Source: an uncultured Clostridia bacterium (GTDB taxonomy: Bacteria > Bacillota > Clostridia > Oscillospirales > CAG-272). Taken from it: 10,509 nucleotides of DNA. The stretch covers positions 1 to 10,509 of the forward strand of contig CANQXN010000051.1 of NCBI GenBank assembly GCA_947627815.1, read 5' to 3'. A model generated the notes under the pieces. It was not told the origin of the DNA, made no database searches, and saw nothing but the letters and a program-made list of their open reading frames with translations. Positions 5,549 through 10,509 of this stretch are shown here, piece by piece (within the stretch, counting starts at the first letter, position 1; the number at the start of each line of letters is the position of its first letter). Made by a program: the position numbers and the translations under genes.

Positions 5549-5606
5549 GCACATATGCGGTGTGTTTTTGCGCAGATGCCGGATCGGGATCTGCGCCTTT
5601 CTTTTT
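5547..5606 (+). terminator. Riboswitch expression platform: intrinsic terminator with candidate antiterminator
   Basis: The terminator stem GCGCAGAT (5570-5577) pairs with ATCTGCGC (5589-5596), followed by CTTTCTTTTT. An alternative pairing, CATATGCG (5552-5559) with CGCAGATG (5571-5578), seven pairs and one mismatch, would use up the terminator's left arm and act as an antiterminator. A third option, ACGCAC (5547-5552) with GTGTGT (5560-5565), would hide CATATGCG in its loop. The terminator is seen directly; which alternative works in vivo is inference. Confidence 0.8.
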
Positions 5607-5641
5607 GTCAAAAAGCTCACAGATTTGCGAAAGGAGTTTTT

Positions 5642-6832
5642 ATGAACAACAGGGAAACCAAACGCACCTCTGTCTTTGAAAATAGCCTTATCTGGTTCGG
5701 AGCGGGGGTTTCCATTGCCGAAATCTTAGCGGGTACATCGCTTGCGCCGTTAGGATTCGGCAAAGGCATTGCCGCCATTCTTCTGGGACACCTCATCGGC
5801 TGTCTACTTTTGTTTTTGGCGGGCATCATCGGCGCCAAGACAGGAAAAAGCGCCATGGAAACGGTAAAAATGAGTTTCGGCCACTGGGGCGGCCTTTTCT
5901 TCGCCGTCCTGAATATCCTGCAGCTCGTCGGCTGGACGGCCATCATGATCTATGACGGCGCCCTTGCCGCAGGCGGGGTGTGGGACATTTACCACTGGAT
6001 CTGGTGTCTTGTTATCGGGGGGCTTATCATCCTCTGGATTCTCATCGGCATCACCAATCTCGGAAAGGTCAACACCCTGGCCATGACCGCGCTTTTCATC
6101 CTGACCATTGTCCTCTCGGTCGTTATCTTCTCCGACACCGCCGCAGGATCGGAAGCTGCGGAAAACATCTCTTTCGGCGCCGCCGTGGAACTCTCGGTAG
6201 CCATGCCGTTAAGCTGGCTCCCGCTCATTGCCGATTATACCAGAGAGGCCAAAAAGCCGGTCAAGGCCACGGCGGCAAGCGCCATTGTTTACGGCCTTGT
6301 CAGCTCCTGGATGTATGTCATCGGCATGGGCGCCGCGATCCTCACCGGAGAATCCGATATCGCGCAAATCCTGTTAAAAGCGGGGCTGGGGGTCATAGGA
6401 CTGCTGATCATCGTCTTTTCCACCGTCACCACCACCTTTTTGGACGCCTGGTCCGCCGGCATTTCGAGCGAATCGGTTTCTTCCAAGCTCAAGGGCAAAT
6501 GGGTTGCCGTCGGCGCCGTCGTTTTGGGGACGGTCGGCGCGATTTTCTTCCCGATGGACAATATCACCGATTTCCTTTACCTCATCGGCTCGGTTTTTGC
6601 GCCTATGATTGCCATTCAGATTGCCGATTTCTTTTTCCTGCGCCAAGATTTCGGAAAGCGCGCGGTATCGGTACGAAATCTTATCATCTGGGCGATCGGA
6701 TTTGCGCTCTACCGCGTCCTCATGCGGTTTGATATCGTGGTTGGCAATACCCTGCCCGATATGGCCGCCACGATCTTACTCTGTCTTGTTGTGGGATGGA
6801 TTGCCAAACGCGTAAAACGCCCCGCCGCATAA
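5642..6832 (+). CDS. cytX: CytX-type hydroxymethylpyrimidine transporter (NCS1 family)
   Basis: A 396-residue integral membrane protein, rich in hydrophobic helices (about 12 segments, as in NCS1 nucleobase:cation symporters). The N-terminal NSLIWFGAGVSIAEILAGT region, the TGKSAMETVKMSFG loop and MPLSWLPLIADYTR fit the CytX branch of NCS1 transporters, predicted to import the thiamine precursor hydroxymethylpyrimidine. The TPP riboswitch directly upstream independently supports a thiamine role. The ATG at 5642 follows AAAGGAG (5630-5636); an in-frame ATG at 5555 lies inside the riboswitch platform and is rejected. The gene stands alone, without tenA, thiD or thiE next to it here. Substrate is inferred from family and regulation, not proven. 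Confidence 0.92.
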   Translation: MNNRETKRTSVFENSLIWFGAGVSIAEILAGTSLAPLGFGKGIAAILLGHLIGCLLLFLAGIIGAKTGKSAMETVKMSFGHWGGLFFAVLNILQLVGWTAIMIYDGALAAGGVWDIYHWIWCLVIGGLIILWILIGITNLGKVNTLAMTALFILTIVLSVVIFSDTAAGSEAAENISFGAAVELSVAMPLSWLPLIADYTREAKKPVKATAASAIVYGLVSSWMYVIGMGAAILTGESDIAQILLKAGLGVIGLLIIVFSTVTTTFLDAWSAGISSESVSSKLKGKWVAVGAVVLGTVGAIFFPMDNITDFLYLIGSVFAPMIAIQIADFFFLRQDFGKRAVSVRNLIIWAIGFALYRVLMRFDIVVGNTLPDMAATILLCLVVGWIAKRVKRPAA

Positions 6833-6846
6833 AGGCCCCGCCAAAG

Positions 6847-6885
6847 ATAAAAAACGCTCCGGCAGATTGCCGGAGCGTTTTTTAT
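6847..6885. terminator. Bidirectional intrinsic terminator between cytX and the XRE gene
   Basis: A perfect 17-bp stem (6847-6863 with 6869-6885), one pair longer with a GAT loop. The core CGCTCCGGC/GCCGGAGCG is flanked by an A run on the left and a T run on the right. It fits both convergent genes: cytX (plus) and the small XRE regulator (minus). Confidence 0.93.
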
Positions 6886-6925
6886 CAGCGAAACATCAAA
6901 GCGCGCAAAAGGAGAGAGGAAAGAA

Positions 6926-7138
6926 TCAAGTTTTATTGAGCTGTGCCGCATCCTCGTTTCTTTCCAAAAGATAATCGATACTGACATGAAAATAATCGGC
7001 AATTTTAATGAGCGTCGCGTAATCCGCCTGCCGCCTGCCGTTTTCGTACCGACTGATGGTATTTTGATTCATGTTCAGATCCATTGCCAAACGCAATTGC
7101 GAAATCCCTCTTTTTTCTCTCAGTTCTTTTAAACGCAT
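6926..7138 (-). CDS. Small XRE-family helix-turn-helix regulator
   Basis: A 70-residue, single-domain protein. Residues of about 3-58 form a complete HTH_3/Cro-CI fold: RLKELREKRGISQLRLAMDL, then MNQNTISRYENGRR as the recognition helix region and DYFHVSIDYLL at the end. It has no sensor or dimerisation domain beyond the HTH. The ATG at 7138 follows GGAAGAGG (spacing about 4 nt). Such short XRE proteins are often autoregulated repressors, or antitoxin-like, but no toxin gene is next to it. The convergent neighbour is cytX and the next upstream gene, the epimerase, is separated by its own terminator, so the target is unknown. Confidence 0.88.
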   Translation of the reverse strand: MRLKELREKRGISQLRLAMDLNMNQNTISRYENGRRQADYATLIKIADYFHVSIDYLLERNEDAAQLNKT

Positions 7139-7188
7139 GGTACCTCTTCCAACCTGTATCTTTGCCTTAACAAAACTTTCCCCTTTTC

Positions 7189-7210
7189 ATTATATCGCTT
7201 TTTTCAAGCG
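7189..7210 (-). promoter_or_regulatory. Candidate promoter/operator of the XRE gene
   Basis: On the minus strand a perfect TATAAT (7194-7189) lies about 50 bp before the start, but no good -35 box is found 16-18 nt upstream. Directly abutting it is a small inverted repeat, CGCTT (7196-7200) and AAGCG (7206-7210), in the spacer position. That could be an autoregulatory operator, which would fit a weak -35. Low confidence. Confidence 0.35.
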
Positions 7211-7324
7211 GTTTTATCCCATGTCGGTATGAATTTTCTTTTTTATCACCATAACCCGGCGGGATGCCGCTTCCGTTTTAACCCGCAAAAGCAAGCACCC
7301 CTGCTTCCGATCATGGGAAAAACC

Positions 7325-7355
7325 ATAAAAAACGGAGAAATCAACTTTCTCCGTT
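7325..7355 (-). terminator. Intrinsic terminator of the aldose 1-epimerase gene
   Basis: A 10-bp stem (7346-7355 with 7331-7340, AACGGAGAAA/TTTCTCCGTT, loop of 5), followed on the minus strand by a T-rich run (7332-7325). It lies about 45 bp past the epimerase stop. Confidence 0.85.
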
Positions 7356-7400
7356 CTCCTGTGGGTCAGCCGTCTTGCTCCAAAGAGAACGGGGCGGCTT

Positions 7401-8276
7401 TTAACATATGGTGATTCGATAGGCATGGGTCGCGCTGCCGGCGGGCGGCAAAGAATTTTGCCATTTTCTCTCTTCCAGCGTACCCTCGAAATCCACGGCG
7501 TCGCAACGGCCATACCAGGGTTCAATGCACACAAAGGGGCATCCTTCCTTGTCAGGCGACCAGATCCCGACGACCGGCGCGTCAAAAGACACTTCCACAA
7601 AAGGCTCCCGGTCGGGGGTGCAAAGGCCGACTTTGTGGAGCTGGCTGTCCTCGATCACCAGAGCGTCGCTTGCGAAAAGATCTTTTTCCAGCCGGATAAA
7701 CGGACTTGCGCCCAAGGAAAGACGATCCTTGACATTGCTCCCTTCCACGGCATACTTGCCGGAAATCGCAGTGATCCGCTGCGGCACCTTATCCATGGAA
7801 ATATAGCACTCTTCCCGGCTGTACTTTTCCGGCAGCAGGAACGCCGGATGGGCGCCGATGGAGTAATACATGACTTTGCTGTCGTTGTTTTCTACCGTCC
7901 AGGTAACACGGATTTCGTTATTAAAAAGCGCGTAAGAAACCGTCAGGGCAAAATCAAAGGGATAAACGGCGCGGGTTTCATCGTTTGCGGTTAAGCGGAA
8001 AGAAAGTTTTGTGCCTTCTTTTTCAAGAAAGGCAAAATCCATATCCCGGGCAAACCCGTGCTGTCCCATGGGATAGGCGGTATCCTGATACTGATAGGAA
8101 TTGTTTTTGACGGCGCCGACAAAAGGAAAGAGCAGCGGAGAGCGTCTCGCCCAAAAAGCGGGGTCGCCCTGCCAGAGATATTCCTTTCCGTCTGATGTTT
8201 TGATGCTTTGCAGTTCCGCGCCGTGATCGGAAACCGAAACCACCAGACAGTTATTTGCGATGGTGTGAATTGCCAT
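7401..8276 (-). CDS. Aldose 1-epimerase (mutarotase) family protein, LacX-like
   Basis: A 291-residue protein of the galactose mutarotase-like superfamily. Key residues are visible: H73 in QHGFARD, H143 in GAHPAF and E252 in CIEPWYG, the catalytic histidine and glutamate positions of LacX-type aldose epimerases, which interconvert alpha and beta anomers of sugars. There is no signal peptide, so it acts in the cytoplasm. The ATG at 8276 is chosen because AAGGAG lies exactly 6 nt upstream; an in-frame ATG at 8327 would overlap the promoter -10. The gene forms a single unit with its own promoter and terminator. Sugar specificity (galactose, glucose or a sugar phosphate) cannot be told from this sequence. 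Confidence 0.9.
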   Translation of the reverse strand: MAIHTIANNCLVVSVSDHGAELQSIKTSDGKEYLWQGDPAFWARRSPLLFPFVGAVKNNSYQYQDTAYPMGQHGFARDMDFAFLEKEGTKLSFRLTANDETRAVYPFDFALTVSYALFNNEIRVTWTVENNDSKVMYYSIGAHPAFLLPEKYSREECYISMDKVPQRITAISGKYAVEGSNVKDRLSLGASPFIRLEKDLFASDALVIEDSQLHKVGLCTPDREPFVEVSFDAPVVGIWSPDKEGCPFVCIEPWYGRCDAVDFEGTLEERKWQNSLPPAGSATHAYRITIC

Positions 8277-8309
8277 AAGGAACTCCTTGCTTAGAAAGAT
8301 AACCGCTCT

Positions 8310-8338
8310 ATTATACACTATTTTCACAGAAATTTCAA
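8310..8338 (-). promoter_or_regulatory. SigA-type promoter for the aldose 1-epimerase gene
   Basis: Minus strand: TTGAAA (8338-8333), 17-nt spacer, perfect TATAAT (8315-8310). The start near 8303 gives a leader of about 27 nt. This also argues against the upstream ATG at 8327 as the start codon. Confidence 0.85.
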
Positions 8339-8525
8339 GTTCTTTTTAACAAGCCTTCAGAACGGCTTCACAAAAGCAACCCCACCGAAAAGAAGAAAAC
8401 CGTTTTGATATCTTAACAAACAGAAAATCGAAAAGCCATTTTTTAAAGGAAAAACAACACGGTTCTCTGAAAAAAATTTTTTCAGGGAAAAGCAAAAAAG
8501 CCTGTTTTTTCCCCCATTTTTCTCC
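8339..8525. other. AT-rich intergenic spacer with poly-A/T hairpins
   Basis: No gene is seen in these 187 bp. The stretch holds a near-perfect A/T palindrome, CTGAAAAAA-a-TTTTTTCAG (8467-8485, extended by flanking pairs), and GGGAAAA (8485-8491) opposite TTTTCCC (8507-8513) enclosing an A6/T6 pairing. One of these may terminate the minus-strand FkbM gene, but none has the usual GC stem plus T run, so the terminator call is uncertain. Composition is clearly more AT-rich than the genes on either side. Confidence 0.45.
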
Positions 8526-9596
8526 TTACACAGGGGTAAAACGGGGCGAAAGCGCGTATAAATTCAGATCCCAGGCCGGATAACTGCTCATGCGACGGAG
8601 ATAAAAACGGTATCCCGGCAACAGGTTTTTCAGAAAAAGCGGCAAGCGGAACAGATCCTCGCTTTTGTGATACAGCGAAACAAGAAGATCGGGCTGACAG
8701 CGGGCGAAGATGGCGCGGCTGCCGGACAGTGCCTCGTATTCACTGCCCTCCACATCATATTTGATATAATCCACCGTGGCGTCGGTCAGAAGGGTGTCCA
8801 GCCGCCTGGCCGTCACTTGCTTTTTGCCGCCGGCGGAAAGGGCGGCGTTGCGGTTGCCGGTGGCCTCGAAGGTCAAAAGCGCATCTTCCTCCCAGGCGGC
8901 GACGGGATAGCTTTGTACCATGGATATGTTCTTCTTTTTGAGAAAAGAACAGAGATGCTGATAGTTTTTTTCGTCAGGTTCCAGGGAATAGATCGCGGAA
9001 AGATTGGGAAAATGCGAAAGAAACGCCTCGACGCTGTCCCCACGGTAGGCACCCACATCGACGACGACGCGATAGGACGCGCCGTGAAGGAGTGCGCGGT
9101 ATACCGCCTCTTCCTCGCAGATCGAGGCTTTGAGATCGCAAAGTCTGCCGCTCAGTTTATACGAGACAACCGCGTCAAAGACCTGACGGGAGGTTTCATC
9201 CGCCCAAAGGGAACGCACGGCGGCAAGCTCTTCTCTGTGCCTTTTGAAAAAAGCAAGGTCAAAAAGCGCCTCGCCCGCCACCGGCACATCGGGCAGATAG
9301 AGTTCATACGCGGCGTCTAACGCGTCGATCGCCGCCATGACCTCCGGCCGCGAAGAGGCAAAGCCCACCAGAATCACAAAGGGGCGGCCATGGTATTTTT
9401 CCTTTAACTCGGCAAAGGTCATGACCCGCTTGCCACGGAAAGACTGCCCGCGCACAAAACCGTCCGAGGCGAAATAATCGTCAATTTCACGGCCATGGCG
9501 CAAAAGAATGTCGGCAATTTTATCGGCGCCGTTGCCCATGCCGTACATGACAAGCGGCTTTTCGGTCTGTTCCAGCCTTGTCCACAAATCGGTCAT
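8526..9596 (-). CDS. FkbM-family SAM-dependent methyltransferase with N-terminal Rossmann-like domain
   Basis: A 356-residue protein with two parts. Residues of about 13-105 look like a nucleotide-binding Rossmann-type module (YGMGNGADKI at 18-27, then DDYFASDGF and a VILVGF strand), as often seen fused to FkbM domains. Residues of about 150-350 form the FkbM methyltransferase: DVGAYRGDS at 180-188 (SAM-binding loop), LEPDEKN at 205-211 (acidic residue after the second strand) and IKYDVEGSE at 278-286, the family's diagnostic motif. Members O-methylate sugars or other acceptors, often in surface glycan pathways. The ATG at 9596 has AAGGGG about 7 nt upstream. It follows the aspartate kinase on the same strand but is separated by a terminator. 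The acceptor is unknown. Confidence 0.88.
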   Translation of the reverse strand: MTDLWTRLEQTEKPLVMYGMGNGADKIADILLRHGREIDDYFASDGFVRGQSFRGKRVMTFAELKEKYHGRPFVILVGFASSRPEVMAAIDALDAAYELYLPDVPVAGEALFDLAFFKRHREELAAVRSLWADETSRQVFDAVVSYKLSGRLCDLKASICEEEAVYRALLHGASYRVVVDVGAYRGDSVEAFLSHFPNLSAIYSLEPDEKNYQHLCSFLKKKNISMVQSYPVAAWEEDALLTFEATGNRNAALSAGGKKQVTARRLDTLLTDATVDYIKYDVEGSEYEALSGSRAIFARCQPDLLVSLYHKSEDLFRLPLFLKNLLPGYRFYLRRMSSYPAWDLNLYALSPRFTPV

Positions 9597-9645
9597 GATT
9601 GTCCCCTTTCTTCCCTATTTATATGAAGGTTCCGTATCAAAGTTT

Positions 9646-9698
9646 AAAAAAGCCAAAACCGCCGGGAGCAGATTTTGTCCCGGCAAGTTTCGGCTTTT
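9646..9698 (-). terminator. Intrinsic terminator of the aspartate kinase gene
   Basis: A long imperfect stem, AAAAGCC (9648-9654) with GGCTTTT (9692-9698) outside and GCCGGG (9661-9666) with CCCGGC (9679-9684) inside, followed on the minus strand by six T (9651-9646). It begins about 7 bp past the aspartate kinase stop and separates it from the FkbM gene. Confidence 0.85.
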
Positions 9699-9704
9699 GG
9701 GGAG

Positions 9705-10509
9705 TTATTCCGACACAGAGCGACAAAATTCGTCATAAAGGGCGCGAATCAGCTTTTCCATATCGTCTTCGTTGACGCTCATGATGATATTCGATTCTCC
9801 CGACCCCTGGTCGATGGTGCGGATATTGACGCCGGCCTCTGCCGCTGCGCGAAAGACCCTGGCCGCCGTCCCCACCCGGTTGACCATGCCCCGACCGACC
9901 ACCGCCACCAAGGCGAGGTTGGGTTCCAACTGAATCACATCCGGTTCCACGGCGCGACAGATCTCATTGATGACCGCGTCCCGCTGCGGATCGAGCGCCT
10001 CCGAGGCCACAATGACGCCAACCGAATCGATGCCCGAGGGGAGATGTTCAAAGGAAATGCCGTGATTTTCAAACACCTGAAGCACTTTCCGGCCAAAGCC
10101 AACAAGACTGTTCATCATATCTTTTTCGATGGTCAGAACCGAAAATCCGCGCCGTCCGGCGATCCCGGTAATCACATCGACATCGGTCTTGCGGTCGGCA
10201 TGCGCCACGATCATGGTGCCTTTATCCTGCGGCTGATTGGTATTGCGGATATTGATGGGGATCCCCGCAGTGCGCACCGGAAAAATGGCGTCTTCGTGCA
10301 ACACATTCGCGCCCCGATAGGAAAGCTCCCGCAGCTCCTGATAGGTGATCACCGAAATGGTGCGCGGGTGATCCACGATCCGGGGATCGGCCGCCAGAAA
10401 GCCAGAGACATCGGTCCAGTTTTCATAAAGATCGGCGCCGCAGGCGCTGGCGACCACCGAACCGGAAATGTCGCTGCCCCCGCGCGAAAAGGGCTTGACC
10501 TTGCCGTCG
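9705..10509 (-). CDS. Aspartate kinase (C-terminal part; N-terminus beyond window)
   Basis: The frame enters at the right edge and ends at TAA (9707-9705), giving about 267 residues of a protein that is usually about 440. The first residues, KPFSRGGSDISGS, are the conserved aspartokinase substrate/ATP region, and YENWTDVSGFLAADPRI continues the catalytic domain. Two ACT regulatory domains follow: one around FSVLTIEKDMMN..GISFEHLPSG, the other around NLALVAVVGRGM..AGVNIRTIDQGSGE. The enzyme phosphorylates aspartate in the first step of lysine, threonine and methionine synthesis; ACT domains normally bind lysine and/or threonine for feedback inhibition. The kinase N-terminal KFGG motif is outside the window. 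A GTG at 10457 is internal, not the start. Which isozyme (lysine or threonine sensitive) is not resolved, so no symbol is given. Confidence 0.95.
   Translation of the reverse strand, partial: DGKVKPFSRGGSDISGSVVASACGADLYENWTDVSGFLAADPRIVDHPRTISVITYQELRELSYRGANVLHEDAIFPVRTAGIPINIRNTNQPQDKGTMIVAHADRKTDVDVITGIAGRRGFSVLTIEKDMMNSLVGFGRKVLQVFENHGISFEHLPSGIDSVGVIVASEALDPQRDAVINEICRAVEPDVIQLEPNLALVAVVGRGMVNRVGTAARVFRAAAEAGVNIRTIDQGSGESNIIMSVNEDDMEKLIRALYDEFCRSVSE

Noticed and set aside
5555..5641. Upstream in-frame ATG giving a 29-residue longer CytX
   Set aside because: It lies inside the riboswitch expression platform and terminator and has no ribosome binding site; the ATG at 5642 has AAAGGAG at the right distance.
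5980..6732. Long plus-strand open frame inside cytX
   Set aside because: It is a shadow frame rich in R, H and G, with no domain or ribosome binding site; the cytX frame is clearly the real one.
7214..7600. Minus-strand open frame overlapping the epimerase 3' end
   Set aside because: It runs through the epimerase terminator and is out of frame with a recognised gene; no family similarity seen.
8277..8327. Longer N-terminus for the aldose 1-epimerase
   Set aside because: The ATG at 8327 lies upstream of the predicted transcription start (about 8303) and within the promoter; AAGGAG marks the 8276 start.
8667..9320. Plus-strand open frame opposite the FkbM gene
   Set aside because: Antisense shadow; the minus frame contains all FkbM motifs.
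9597..9645. Promoter directly before the FkbM gene
   Set aside because: A TATAAA-like box is present near 9617-9622, but no acceptable -35 is found at 16-18 nt, so I do not call it.

Overview
The window looks like chromosomal DNA of a Gram-positive Bacillota, probably a Clostridia-type anaerobe. Evidence: several near-consensus SigA promoters (TTGACA/TATAAT-like boxes with 16-17 bp spacers), strong AGGAGG-type ribosome binding sites including one that supports a TTG start, short hairpin-plus-T terminators after almost every gene, tRNA genes with encoded CCA, and a TPP riboswitch upstream of a CytX-type transporter. The assignment is inference; no rRNA or other taxonomic marker is present. Base composition is medium by eye, with AT-rich intergenic regions.

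Layout, left to right. (1) 1-583: the C-terminal part of a YegS/BmrU-type diacylglycerol (lipid) kinase, then a nested inverted repeat that can terminate transcription in both directions. (2) 696-2783: a divergent pair, an AraC-family regulator with a cupin sensor (minus) and a Gfo/Idh/MocA oxidoreductase (plus). Their predicted promoters overlap almost completely, so AraC-type local control of a sugar or polyol dehydrogenase is likely. (3) 2816-3206: two divergent tRNA genes, Arg(CCG) on minus and Leu(CAA) on plus, each with its own promoter and terminator. (4) 3202-3483: two tandem copies of an imperfect palindromic element with matching internal hairpins. (5) 3489-5307: a minus-strand two-gene operon, an MBL-fold hydrolase followed by a WbsX/GH99-like protein, overlapping by 17 bp, with a perfect-consensus promoter. 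(6) 5418-6885: a TPP riboswitch with a terminator controlling cytX, a predicted hydroxymethylpyrimidine transporter for thiamine salvage. (7) 6926-7138: a small XRE-type repressor. (8) 7401-8338: a LacX-like aldose 1-epimerase with its own promoter and terminator. (9) 8526-9596: an FkbM-family methyltransferase with an N-terminal Rossmann-like domain. (10) 9705-10509: the C-terminal part of an aspartate kinase, with part of the catalytic domain and both ACT domains, cut off by the window end.

Most genes are single housekeeping or sugar-metabolism units rather than a connected pathway. Carbohydrate themes recur (oxidoreductase plus AraC, GH99-like, mutarotase). I found no phage genes, transposase, CRISPR array or defence system. 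The least explained features are the paired palindromic elements at 3202-3483, the nested cruciform at 608-691, the face-to-face promoters at 1538-1585 and the uncharacterised MBL/GH99-like operon.
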